A stretch of 64,000 bases of DNA from the NCBI GenBank assembly GCA_900540235.1, contig UQEY01000001.1, positions 70,531 through 134,530 of the forward strand, given 5' to 3'. Below the pieces are notes generated by a model that was given only the letters and a program-made list of their open reading frames with translations, was not told where the DNA came from and ran no database searches. The position numbers and the translations under genes were made by a program. Positions 53,582 through 62,015 of this stretch are shown here, piece after piece (position 1 is the first letter of the stretch; the number at the start of each line of letters is the position of its first letter). Source of the stretch: an uncultured Eubacteriales bacterium (lineage in GTDB: Bacteria; Bacillota; Clostridia; Oscillospirales; Acutalibacteraceae).

Positions 53582-54310
53582 ATGATAAGTAAATTTGAAA
53601 TGATGGAAAAAGTTTATAACCAACTTGCTATTGACTATAATTGTAAGCCTGATGATTTTAAAAGTGACGGCATTATATTTACATATGCCGAGAAACAAGA
53701 CGGCAGGCGGGAAATGCCTTTTGTTGAACCAAGACTTGAAATTATAACTATGGGTCAAAGTATGATTGTCAATGCCTCGGCAAGAATTATGCCTTATGTC
53801 AAAAGAAAATTTAAAAACAAATCTAAATATGAGATTATGACAAGCAAGCTTGTTTACGGTGTTAATCAGTATTATTTGCCTAATTTTGAAAATATCAAGC
53901 CTGTGCAAAATGATAGGTTTGATTTTAAAATAGTAGATAAAAATATCCAATCATTGTATAAATATAAAGGTTTTAATAATGCCTTACAGTATGATGAAAA
54001 CAGTAAAAGACCTGAGGTGTTGGCTGCACTTTGCTACAAAAACAATGAGTTAGTTGGAATCGTTTGCGCAAGTGCTGACAGTAAAACTATGTATCAAATA
54101 GGTGTAGATGTTTTACCACAATATAGAGGAAATGAAATAGCTGTTAAGCTTGTTAATATGCTTACAATAGAAATATTGAATCGTGGCATTGTGCCATATT
54201 ATACAACAGATTGCACTAATATTAATTCACAAAAAGTAGCAGTTAAAAGTGGATATATTCCCGCTTGGTCGCATTGTTTTAGAAACAGATTACCTAAAGT
54301 GATTCTGTGA
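53582..54310 (+). CDS. GNAT-family N-acetyltransferase
   Basis: 242 residues. The C-terminal half has the GNAT core: AALCYKNNELVGIVCASADS, then YQIGVDVLPQYRGNEIAVKLVNML (acetyl-CoA loop Q/R-x-x-G-x-A like) and SQKVAVKSGYIPAW. The N-terminal 110 residues are a separate, unrecognised region. The substrate is unknown. GAGGAAAGTG precedes the ATG. It starts a group of small enzymes ending at 55925. Confidence 0.78.
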   Translation: MISKFEMMEKVYNQLAIDYNCKPDDFKSDGIIFTYAEKQDGRREMPFVEPRLEIITMGQSMIVNASARIMPYVKRKFKNKSKYEIMTSKLVYGVNQYYLPNFENIKPVQNDRFDFKIVDKNIQSLYKYKGFNNALQYDENSKRPEVLAALCYKNNELVGIVCASADSKTMYQIGVDVLPQYRGNEIAVKLVNMLTIEILNRGIVPYYTTDCTNINSQKVAVKSGYIPAWSHCFRNRLPKVIL

Positions 54311-54352
54311 ATGTCCTAAGATTATATAAATAATCCGGATATAAGTGTATAG

Positions 54353-54478
54353 GCAAAATTTGAACTTTATGCTGAATTTTGTCATATTAAAGATAATAAA
54401 GAACGCAATAATCAAATATATGTTTTGAATTTAAAAATAGAAATATTACAAAATTTAATGTCAAAATATTATGAATGA
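54353..54478 (+). pseudogene. Possible C-terminal remnant of a lost gene
   Basis: An open stretch of 41 codons with ordinary amino-acid composition follows an in-frame TAG and has no start codon or ribosome site. It could be the end of a decayed gene or chance. Low confidence. Confidence 0.2.
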
Positions 54479-54516
54479 AAATAATCAATGACAACAAAAA
54501 ACTATTAGAGGTAAAT

Positions 54517-55002
54517 ATGTCTAAGGTGTACGCAATTTGTGGTAAAATTTGCAGTGGCAAATCTTATTATGCTGATGAGTTAAAAAAGCAACATAATGCA
54601 GTTATTCTTTCGGTTGATGAACTGACATTATATTTGATTGATAACGGGCAAGGCGAATCTTATGATTTTCTTGTAAATAAAGCAAAGAGTTATTTGCTGA
54701 AAAAAGCAGTTGATATAATAGAAACAAATTCAAATGTTATTCTTGATTGGGGATTTTGGACGAGTAAAGAAAGAGAAAAAGTCAACCAATATTTTAATCA
54801 ATATAATATTACAGTTGAATGGCATTATATTGACATTACTGATGCAAGACATCAAGAATTAATCAAAATAAGAAATAATGAGATTGAAAAACAAAATAAT
54901 TTAACTGATTTTTATGTTGATAGTGAATTATTGAAAAAGTCACTGCTACAGTTTGAACAACCTGACAATAGTGATATTGATGTTTGGGTTGATAATAAAT
55001 AA
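54517..55002 (+). CDS. Small P-loop kinase (zeta-toxin/AAA-type)
   Basis: 161 residues. Walker A GKICSGKSYYA at residues about 8-18, a Walker B-like VILDWGFW near 85, and ITDARHQELIKIRN suggesting a lid Arg. The pattern fits small nucleotide or antibiotic kinases of the AAA_33 group; no toxin-antitoxin partner is seen. ATG 54517 has AGAGGT upstream and was preferred over 54475. It lies 17 bases before the first NUDIX gene. Confidence 0.7.
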   Translation: MSKVYAICGKICSGKSYYADELKKQHNAVILSVDELTLYLIDNGQGESYDFLVNKAKSYLLKKAVDIIETNSNVILDWGFWTSKEREKVNQYFNQYNITVEWHYIDITDARHQELIKIRNNEIEKQNNLTDFYVDSELLKKSLLQFEQPDNSDIDVWVDNK

Positions 55003-55019
55003 TTATAAGAGGAGAAAAG

Positions 55020-55490
55020 ATGTTTAATAAAAATAGAAAATACGAAGAAATTGAGCTTACAAATATGTGTATGATATACGACAACGACGGAAATGTTGTT
55101 GTGCAGGACAAGCGTACTAGGTCTTGGGGCGGCATCACTTTTCCGGGCGGTCATATTGAAAAATGTGAGTCGTTTGTTGACTCTGTAATTCGAGAAGTTA
55201 AGGAAGAAACAGGACTTGATATTAAACACCCAAAGCTTTGCGGGATTAAATGGTGGCAGGTTGATAAAAACAGAAGATACATAGTTGTTTTATTTAAAGC
55301 TAATGAATATTCAGGCAAACTTAAAAGTTCGATTGAGGGTAAATGCTATTGGGCAAACCTTGACGAACTGCCTAAAATGGATAACTTAGCACCTGATTTT
55401 GATAAGATGCTTGAAGTATTTACAAATGATGTTGTTCAGGAACATATGCAATTTAAAGAAAATGATAAATGGGTAAGTTTTCTCAAATGA
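55020..55490 (+). CDS. NUDIX hydrolase (MutT/8-oxo-dGTP type)
   Basis: 156 residues. Full NUDIX box at about 41-63: GGHIEKCESFVDSVIREVKE then ETG, matching Gx5Ex7REUXEEXGU. The FPGGH form and the Trp-rich KWWQVDKNRRYIVVLF segment resemble 8-oxo-dGTPase-like proteins. GAGGAG precedes the ATG. Its position between the kinase and a second NUDIX gene suggests one transcript. Confidence 0.9.
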   Translation: MFNKNRKYEEIELTNMCMIYDNDGNVVVQDKRTRSWGGITFPGGHIEKCESFVDSVIREVKEETGLDIKHPKLCGIKWWQVDKNRRYIVVLFKANEYSGKLKSSIEGKCYWANLDELPKMDNLAPDFDKMLEVFTNDVVQEHMQFKENDKWVSFLK

Positions 55491-55502
55491 TGAGGTGAAT
55501 TT

Positions 55503-55925
55503 ATGGCAGTGAAATTTTATGACAGCGTTGATGACGCACTTTTAAAATTTGCGGTAATCGTTACAAAATCAAACGGTAAATGGGTGTTTTGCAAACACAA
55601 GGAGCGAGAGACATTTGAAGTTCCCGGCGGTCACAGAGAAATAGGCGAAAATATTATTGATACGGCTAAGCGTGAACTTGTTGAGGAAACAGGCGCAATA
55701 GACTTTGAATTAAAACCTGTTTGTGTTTACTCCGTAACAGAGGATAATAATTTTGACGGAAAGGAAACTTTTGGGCTTCTTTGCTATGCAGAGGTGTCGT
55801 CGTTCGGTGAAATTCACAGCGAAATGGAAAAGATTATTATTACAGATGATATGCCTGAAAATTGGACATATCCGTTAATACAGCCACACCTTATTGAAGA
55901 ATTAGAAAAACGAAATGTTATTTAG
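55503..55925 (+). CDS. NUDIX hydrolase
   Basis: 140 residues with a complete NUDIX box (VPGGHREIGENIIDTAKREL, then VEETG). Not a close duplicate of the preceding gene. It is 12 bases downstream of it with GAGGTG before the ATG. Substrate unknown; candidates are damaged nucleotides or nucleotide sugars. Confidence 0.9.
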   Translation: MAVKFYDSVDDALLKFAVIVTKSNGKWVFCKHKERETFEVPGGHREIGENIIDTAKRELVEETGAIDFELKPVCVYSVTEDNNFDGKETFGLLCYAEVSSFGEIHSEMEKIIITDDMPENWTYPLIQPHLIEELEKRNVI

Positions 55926-55960
55926 TTAATAAATAATTGTTGACTTTTTTAATTTTTATT

Positions 55961-55987
55961 GTAGGGGTCGGCGTCCTCGACGACCCG
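55961..55987. repeat. GTAGGGGTCG hairpin repeat
   Basis: Identical over 27 bases to the units at 9237-9263 and 9349-9375; stem GGGTCGGCG / CGACGACCC. Confidence 0.85.
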
Positions 55988-56011
55988 ATATCTATTCTTT
56001 AATATAATCAT

Positions 56012-56047
56012 TATCAAACAACAAAGTCGCATCAAACGATGCGACTA
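56012..56047 (-). terminator. Terminator of AraC-type gene, overlapping its stop codon
   Basis: Perfect 9-base stem AGTCGCATC / GATGCGACT (56025-56033 / 56038-56046), followed on the minus strand by TTTGTTGTTTG. The stop TAG lies within the stem. Confidence 0.8.
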
Positions 56048-56713
56048 ATTTTTTTGCTTTATTTCTTTTTTTATTTCCCTAAAACTTTTGTTATAATATT
56101 TTCTTAAAAGTCTTTGCGTTTGCCTATCGCACAAGCCAATCATTTGTGAAAGTTTTGAAAGAGTTAAATCTTTTTCATACAAAAATGCCTGCTCAATTAT
56201 CGCAAAGCGCTTATCATTTAAGTTGTCGTTATTATTAAAATCTACAAAATCACTCGGTAAAAACATTCTTATCGTCAAAGTAAGTACCTGCATCATCATT
56301 CCGGCTATTGCACTTTGATAATCGGGTGCTTTTTCTTTATATTCATCAAGAATATTTTTGGCAATGCTGTTGTCAATATTTTCAAAAAAGCAAAAATGAT
56401 TTTCTAAAAATACTTTTCCTATTGTATTCGCTTTTTCGGTGTTTTGCGCTTGAATAAGAATAAAAACATCTTCAACAGGGTCATTTTTATTAAAATCTTG
56501 AGAATGGTAAACATTAGGACCGGTTATGAAAAAATCATTTCTTTTTAAATTGAATTTTTTTTCATCCGTTTTAAGCACACCGTTTCCGTTTGTTATAAAA
56601 TGCAGTTCATAGCAATTTTTAGCATGAGCGTGCCTCGGTATGACCTCACCAAGCTTGCCGCCGCCTAAATCAGTAATGCTGAAATTAATATTGTTCCAAC
56701 TGAATTTAATCAT
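56045..56713 (-). CDS. AraC-family regulator with a single helix-turn-helix
   Basis: 222 residues against about 280 normally. The N-terminal cupin sensor is recognisable (GEVIPRHAHAKNCYELHFI, KRNDFFITGPNVYHS). The first HTH is present near residues 180-205 (LSKLSQMIGLCDRQTQRLLRK), but the protein ends at FREIKKEIKQKN, before the second HTH. The stop lies in the terminator, and no continuation is visible in other frames. It is divergent from the GH95-like gene and is the obvious candidate regulator of it, responding to a sugar. Confidence 0.8.
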   Translation of the reverse strand: MIKFSWNNINFSITDLGGGKLGEVIPRHAHAKNCYELHFITNGNGVLKTDEKKFNLKRNDFFITGPNVYHSQDFNKNDPVEDVFILIQAQNTEKANTIGKVFLENHFCFFENIDNSIAKNILDEYKEKAPDYQSAIAGMMMQVLTLTIRMFLPSDFVDFNNNDNLNDKRFAIIEQAFLYEKDLTLSKLSQMIGLCDRQTQRLLRKYYNKSFREIKKEIKQKN

Positions 56714-56741
56714 AGTATCACCGATTTGATTTTATCATAAT

Positions 56742-56768
56742 ACGACATTAAAGTAAAGTATATGTCGT
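56742..56768. promoter_or_regulatory. Inverted repeat between AraC-type and GH95-like genes
   Basis: ACGACAT (56742-56748) and ATGTCGT (56762-56768), 13 bases apart, so half-site centres are 20 bases (two helix turns) apart. It lies just upstream of the extended -10 for the GH95-like gene. Confidence 0.5.
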
Positions 56769-56786
56769 GTTTACGCATTTTTATTA

Positions 56787-56795
56787 TGATATAAT
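56787..56795 (+). promoter_or_regulatory. Extended -10 promoter of GH95-like gene
   Basis: TGA-TATAAT, with no good -35, as expected for an activator-dependent promoter. It is 18 bases before the start codon. Confidence 0.55.
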
Positions 56796-56812
56796 TTGTT
56801 TGAGGTGAGTTT

Positions 56813-59482
56813 ATGAATAAATATGTTAAAAATGTGATAAGCGTAGCACTTGCGGGAATGTTTACTTTTTCTCTCGCATCCTGCAGTAATAACGCACCAT
56901 CAAATGATAGTGACATTAAGTCACTTTTTAGCGATACATCCAAAATCTCTTTTAGCAATGATTATACTAAGCTAAAAGCCAACAAAAGAAATAAAACGAA
57001 AAGTTGGCGGCAGGGTATGGTGTCCGGTAACGGACTTCAAGGTTTTATAACAAGCGGCAGTCCGTATAGTGATACATTTATTTTTCAAAATATGCATTTT
57101 ATTATGCCAAATGAAAATCAGCGTACCTGCCCTGAAACTTTTGACGAACTTGAAACTGTTAAGCAAAGCATAGTTAAAGGCGAAGATATTACCGATGATG
57201 CAAGTTACGATGATGTTTACCGTTATCATCCGGGTGGACAACTTCGCTTAAATTTTGATGAAGAAAATGATAAAAACTATGTTCGTTATACCGACTATGA
57301 AACTTCGCAAGTAGGCGTTAAATTTACTGATAAAAACGGTACTTGGAGTCGAACATCGTTTACTTCAATGGCTGACGGAGTGGTTGTTACTAAGCTTGAC
57401 AAATCGTCAACCGGTACTAAACTGAATTTAACACTTTCGTTTGATGACATTTCATCAATGGCAAATTTCGGCGACAGTGATGAGAATAATATGAAATATA
57501 CAAAAGTGACGGACGATAACGCAAATTATCTTTCACTTGTTGCTCACTATCCTAATTATGAAAAAAGCGAACTTAAAAACGGCGGATACGCAACTGTGAC
57601 ATATGTTATAACTAACGGCGGCAGTAAAGAAAAAATTACGATTGATAAAAATATTGATGAAAGTCAATTTTGCGGCGAAAACTCCGGTATTAAAATTACA
57701 GATGCTGACAGTGTTTATCTTTTAACAGTAAGCGAACGCACCTATGATATGGGCGACATTAATGATTTTGAAAATCAAAAAGCATTTGAACTTGTTAATA
57801 ACTGCGTTTCTACTCTTAAAAATGTTGCCGAAAAATATAATGACAAGTCAGGCTTTAATTATGATTTGGCACTTGAAAATCATCTTGCTATTTATCAGCC
57901 TCAGTTTGATAATGTAACTCTCACTTTAGGTGAAGATAATTTTGATTCTAACGAAAAATTACTTAAAGAGCAAAAGGGTAAGAAGAAAATCAATTCTGCT
58001 TTGGCTCAGCGTACATATTATGCAGGCAGATACGCTTACCTTTGCTGTGCCGGTTATTCAACAAGCCGTCTTTACGGTATGTGGACAGGCGAATTTAACA
58101 CCGGCTGGGGAAGTAAATATACAATGGATGCGAATGTTAACTTGCAAACTTCTTCAATGAACACGAGCAATTTGTCAAGTGCACCTATCGGCTATGCATA
58201 TTTCATTTTGCGTCAGCTTCCTGACTGGGAGGAAAATGCGTATGCAACTCACGGCTTTAAAAATGCTATTCAAGCACCTGTTAATACCGACGGCGATAAG
58301 GCTGTAATTACAGAAACTTGCTATCCTTACCCGTTTAGGTATTGGAACGCAGGTACTTCTTGGATGATTAACCCACTTTATGAAACACTTCTTTCATACG
58401 GCAATATCAATATTCCGCTTAGTGATGAATTTAATCTTGATGAACTTAAATCTGTTCTCTCAATAACAGATAAAGAACTTACCGACGCTCAAATTAAAGA
58501 GATTAAAGATAGGGGATATTTAAGACTTGAAGAAGATATACTTTATCCGCTTCTTGTCAAAAGTGCAAACTATTGGTCACAGCTTTTGACACCGGAATAC
58601 TATACATCAAAAGACGGTTCTATCCACTATGAAAAGGGTAAAACGCAGCTTAATGACGGCGAAACATATTGTATTTTGCCGAGTTATTCCCCGGAAAATA
58701 ATCCGTCTAATTATCAGAGTCCGTCCGACGCCAACTGCGCTATAGATATTTCTGCCTGCAGAGATAATATTGAAATGCTTGTAAAAGTAATGGGTGATGT
58801 TAACCCGACTGCCGACACAAGCAAGTGGACTGAACTTGAAAACAATTTGCCGCCGTACCTTTATGATGAAACTGGTGCGCTTAAAGAATGGGCAACAACT
58901 TCGTTTGAAGAAAATAACGAACACCGTCATTTGAGTCATCTTTATTGTGTATGGCCTTTGTTTGAAACTCAGGGAAATGATGAGCTTACCAAAGCTTGTG
59001 AGCAGGCTATTGCAAACAGAGAAAGTGAAAACGAAGCTTCGCATGCACTCGTTCATCGCAGTCTTATTGCCGCAAGACTTAAAGATTCATCAAGCCTTAC
59101 AGATGCACTTGTTAATCTCATGAACCATAAAATAAGATATGATTCGTTGATGACAAATCACGATTACGACCAAGGCAGTTGCTATTGTACCGATTTTGCT
59201 ATTGGATATCTCGGCATAATCAATGAAGCACTTGTTTATTCTCATAACAGTGATATTGAACTTCTTCCTGCTCTACCCGATTCCGGCTTTGAATCTGGTA
59301 CACTTTCGGGAATTAAAACGAGAAATCGTGCAACGGTTACCAAACTTGAATGGAGTGACAGCGGCAAATCGGTATCTGCCGTAATTACTTCAGACATTGA
59401 CCAAACTCTTAATATTTCATCAAACGGCACTTCTCAAACTGTTGAATTTAAAGCAGGGGAAAGCAAGTCAATTACATTTTAA
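56813..59482 (+). CDS. GH95-like glycosidase lipoprotein
   Basis: 889 residues. The signal peptide ends in a lipobox (SLASC, lipid Cys at residue 23), so it should be tethered outside the cell. The GH95 layout is visible: N-terminal domain with MVSGNGLQGFITSGSPYSD (like PVGNGRLGA), a helical barrel with LYGMWTGEFNTGWGSKYTMD followed by NVNLQTSSMN, and HRHLSHLYCVWPL. Family members are alpha-L-fucosidases or alpha-galactosidases that hydrolyse by inversion. It resembles host-glycan or xyloglucan enzymes. Divergent from an AraC-type regulator. Confidence 0.82.
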   Translation: MNKYVKNVISVALAGMFTFSLASCSNNAPSNDSDIKSLFSDTSKISFSNDYTKLKANKRNKTKSWRQGMVSGNGLQGFITSGSPYSDTFIFQNMHFIMPNENQRTCPETFDELETVKQSIVKGEDITDDASYDDVYRYHPGGQLRLNFDEENDKNYVRYTDYETSQVGVKFTDKNGTWSRTSFTSMADGVVVTKLDKSSTGTKLNLTLSFDDISSMANFGDSDENNMKYTKVTDDNANYLSLVAHYPNYEKSELKNGGYATVTYVITNGGSKEKITIDKNIDESQFCGENSGIKITDADSVYLLTVSERTYDMGDINDFENQKAFELVNNCVSTLKNVAEKYNDKSGFNYDLALENHLAIYQPQFDNVTLTLGEDNFDSNEKLLKEQKGKKKINSALAQRTYYAGRYAYLCCAGYSTSRLYGMWTGEFNTGWGSKYTMDANVNLQTSSMNTSNLSSAPIGYAYFILRQLPDWEENAYATHGFKNAIQAPVNTDGDKAVITETCYPYPFRYWNAGTSWMINPLYETLLSYGNINIPLSDEFNLDELKSVLSITDKELTDAQIKEIKDRGYLRLEEDILYPLLVKSANYWSQLLTPEYYTSKDGSIHYEKGKTQLNDGETYCILPSYSPENNPSNYQSPSDANCAIDISACRDNIEMLVKVMGDVNPTADTSKWTELENNLPPYLYDETGALKEWATTSFEENNEHRHLSHLYCVWPLFETQGNDELTKACEQAIANRESENEASHALVHRSLIAARLKDSSSLTDALVNLMNHKIRYDSLMTNHDYDQGSCYCTDFAIGYLGIINEALVYSHNSDIELLPALPDSGFESGTLSGIKTRNRATVTKLEWSDSGKSVSAVITSDIDQTLNISSNGTSQTVEFKAGESKSITF

Positions 59483-59495
59483 TAAGCGATATAAA

Positions 59496-59528
59496 AACAG
59501 CTCTTAGCTTTTCTAAGGGCTGTTTTTT
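59496..59528 (+). terminator. Terminator of GH95-like gene
   Basis: Stem AACAGCTCTTAG / CTAAGGGCTGTT (one wobble pair) with loop CTTTT, then Ts. Confidence 0.9.
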
Positions 59529-59579
59529 ATACATTCGTATCAATTTATAAAAAAGAACATAAAATATTAAAAAAACATC

Positions 59580-59609
59580 TTGACAAATGAACAGTTGTTC
59601 AACTATAAT
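59580..59609 (+). promoter_or_regulatory. Promoter of the metal-export genes
   Basis: TTGACA (59580-59585), 18 bases, TATAAT (59604-59609). A TGAACA-GT-TGTTCA palindrome (59588-59601) fills the spacer. Confidence 0.8.
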
Positions 59610-59618
59610 ACAGATAGA

Positions 59619-59642
59619 ATAGTTGAGCAAATGTTCAACTAT
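59619..59642. promoter_or_regulatory. ArsR/SmtB-type operator
   Basis: ATAGTTGAGCA-AA-TGTTCAACTAT: 11-base arms with one mismatch, just downstream of the promoter. TGAACA/TGTTCA-type dyads are the known operators of metal-sensing ArsR-family repressors (CadC, CzrA, SmtB). Confidence 0.75.
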
Positions 59643-59677
59643 CATAAATGATTAATTAACTGAAAGGATAAATTATT

Positions 59678-59896
59678 ATGAAAAAGACTTATGGTATTGA
59701 GGTAGACTGTGCAAACTGTGCCGCCAAAATGGAGGAAGCTGCTAACAAAACCGCAGGTGTTTCAACCGCAGTTGTTTCATTTATGACACAAAAGATGAAA
59801 GTTGAATTTGACGAGGGTGCAGATGAAAAATCTGTTATGAAACAAGTTCTTAAAAATTGCAGAAAAGTTGAGGATGAATGCGAAATCTACTTTTAA
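59678..59896 (+). CDS. Heavy-metal-associated (HMA) domain protein
   Basis: 72 residues, one ferredoxin-like HMA fold. The metal motif is C11-A-N-C14 in DCANCAAKMEEAANK, preceded by Asp10, the form seen in Zn/Cd transporters rather than Cu chaperones. It ends CEIYF. It lies 12 bases before the P-type ATPase, which lacks its own HMA domain, so it likely delivers metal to that pump. Confidence 0.92.
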   Translation: MKKTYGIEVDCANCAAKMEEAANKTAGVSTAVVSFMTQKMKVEFDEGADEKSVMKQVLKNCRKVEDECEIYF

Positions 59897-59908
59897 TGAG
59901 GTGGTATT

Positions 59909-61783
59909 ATGACAAAGAAACAAAAGAAAGTTCTTTACAGAATTATAGCTTCGGTTGTTTTGCTTGTTGCAATAATCGTACTGACAAAATTTGTTACGCT
60001 TAATAAATGGGTTGAACTTCTCCTTTATTTTGTTCCTTATTTAGTAATAGGTTATGATATTCTAAAAAAGGCTGTTAAAGGAATATTTAAAGGTCAGGTT
60101 TTTGACGAAAATTTTCTTATGGCTGTCGCAACTGTCGGTGCCGTTGCACTTGGTGACTACAAAGAAGGCGTAGCCGTAATGCTCTTTTACCAAATCGGTG
60201 AACTTTTCCAAAGTGTTGCTGTCGGCAAGAGCAGAAAAAATATTACATCTTTAATGGATATCAGACCCGACTACGCCAACATTGAAGTTGACGGCAAGCT
60301 TGAAAAAGTTGACCCTGACGATGTAGAAATCGGAACTGAAATTGTCGTTAACCCGGGTGAAAAAGTTCCTATTGACGGTGTGGTTACCCTTGGCGATTCA
60401 TCTCTTAATACAAGTGCACTTACGGGCGAAAGTGTGCCGAGATCGGTTAAGGTCGGTGATGAAATCATCAGCGGTTGCATTAACCTTACCGGTGTACTTA
60501 GAATTAAAACTACTAAACAATTCGGCGATTCAACAGTTTCTAAAATTCTTGACCTTGTTGAAAATTCGAGTATGAAGAAGTCAAGAAGTGAAAACTTTAT
60601 CACAAAATTTGCAAGGTATTATACTCCTGCTGTTTGCGGCGGTGCTCTTGTGCTTGCAATTCTTCCGCCGGTTATCAGGCTTCTTATGGGCGAAAGTGCA
60701 ATGTGGAGTGATTGGATAATTCGTGCTCTCACATTTCTTGTTATCAGTTGCCCTTGCGCACTCGTTATTTCTATTCCGCTGAGCTTCTTTGCCGGTATCG
60801 GCTGTGCTTCTGCAAACGGTGTGCTTGTTAAAGGTTCAAACTACCTTGAAGCACTTTCGGATACCGAATATGTTGTGTTTGATAAAACAGGTACGCTTAC
60901 AAAAGGCGTATTTGAGGTAACAGGCATTTATCCGTCAAACGGTTTTGATAAAGATTCGCTTATCCGCCTTGCCGCATTTGCCGAAAGTGCTTCGAGCCAT
61001 CCTATCAGTGTAAGCCTTAAAAAAACATATGGCAAAAAAATCAATCTTGACGAAGTTTCCGATATTGAAGAAATAGCAGGTCACGGTGTGTCTGCTCTCA
61101 TTGACGGTAAACGAGTATTTGCCGGTAACATAAAACTTATGAAAAAGGAAAATGTTACAGTTGATGACGAACACAATGAAGGTACGGTAGTTTATGTATC
61201 CTGCGACGGTAGGTATGCAGGCTGCATTGTTATTTCCGATGTTGTTAAGGAAAATTCAAAGAAAGCTATTTCAAGCCTTAAAAAGTTGGGTATTAAAAAG
61301 ACTGTTATGCTCACAGGTGACTCGGCTAAAACCGCAAGCATGGTAGCCGAAAAACTTGGTATTGACGAATACCACGCAGAGCTTTTGCCTGCCGATAAAG
61401 TAGACCGGGTAGAAAAGCTTTTATCTGAAAAATCACCTAAAAAGAAACTTGCTTTTGTCGGCGACGGTATCAATGACGCACCGGTTTTGTCCCGTGCCGA
61501 TATCGGTATAGCTATGGGCGCACTCGGTTCTGACGCCGCTATCGAAGCCGCCGATATAGTTCTTATGGATGATGACCCGTCAAAAATTGCTTTGGCTCGT
61601 AAAATTTCAGTCCATACACTCAAAATTGTTAAGGAAAATATTTGGTTTGCGCTTTTAGTTAAAGCAGTTTGCCTTGTTCTCGGTGCTCTCGGTATCGCAG
61701 GTATGTGGCTTGCAATTTTCGCCGATGTAGGTGTAATGGTTATCGCAGTTCTTAACGCAATTCGTGCATTAAAGCTTAAATAA
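59909..61783 (+). CDS. P1B-type heavy-metal exporting ATPase (Zn/Cd/Pb type)
   Basis: 624 residues. TGES at 172-175 (actuator), CPC metal-binding motif at 281-283, phosphorylated Asp325 in DKTGTLT, SSHP (the P1B-specific HP) and GDGINDAPVL. The N-terminal helices begin at residue 10 without an HMA domain; that domain is encoded by the separate 72-residue gene upstream. CPC with the upstream ArsR-type operator fits zinc/cadmium/lead efflux (ZntA/CadA-like). A terminator follows. Confidence 0.93.
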   Translation: MTKKQKKVLYRIIASVVLLVAIIVLTKFVTLNKWVELLLYFVPYLVIGYDILKKAVKGIFKGQVFDENFLMAVATVGAVALGDYKEGVAVMLFYQIGELFQSVAVGKSRKNITSLMDIRPDYANIEVDGKLEKVDPDDVEIGTEIVVNPGEKVPIDGVVTLGDSSLNTSALTGESVPRSVKVGDEIISGCINLTGVLRIKTTKQFGDSTVSKILDLVENSSMKKSRSENFITKFARYYTPAVCGGALVLAILPPVIRLLMGESAMWSDWIIRALTFLVISCPCALVISIPLSFFAGIGCASANGVLVKGSNYLEALSDTEYVVFDKTGTLTKGVFEVTGIYPSNGFDKDSLIRLAAFAESASSHPISVSLKKTYGKKINLDEVSDIEEIAGHGVSALIDGKRVFAGNIKLMKKENVTVDDEHNEGTVVYVSCDGRYAGCIVISDVVKENSKKAISSLKKLGIKKTVMLTGDSAKTASMVAEKLGIDEYHAELLPADKVDRVEKLLSEKSPKKKLAFVGDGINDAPVLSRADIGIAMGALGSDAAIEAADIVLMDDDPSKIALARKISVHTLKIVKENIWFALLVKAVCLVLGALGIAGMWLAIFADVGVMVIAVLNAIRALKLK

Positions 61784-61797
61784 TTTATGGTTTTTAG

Positions 61798-61830
61798 GCT
61801 CTCCTAAACTTTTGTTTGGGAGAGCTTTTT
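61798..61830 (+). terminator. Terminator of the metal ATPase gene
   Basis: Stem GCTCTCCTAAAC / GTTTGGGAGAGC (one wobble pair), then five Ts. Confidence 0.9.
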
Positions 61831-61862
61831 AATATTTTATACATATATTATTCATAATTATA

Positions 61863-61891
61863 TTGACAAATATGGGTAACGCCCATATAAT
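61863..61891 (+). promoter_or_regulatory. Consensus promoter with embedded inverted repeat
   Basis: TTGACA (61863-61868), 17 bases, TATAAT (61886-61891). ATATGGG (61870-61876) and CCCATAT (61882-61888) form a 7-base inverted repeat filling the spacer, placed to act as an operator. It drives the LRR gene about 125 bases downstream. Confidence 0.75.
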
Positions 61892-62015
61892 ACTGTTGTA
61901 TAGTGTGAAATTATGTTTTTTACCCTGCAATAAATGCCTTTCACCCTGCTTCTATTGTGTTTTACATAATTTTACATTAAAATATATTAAAATTTATCTT
62001 TGAGGAGAAACTCTG

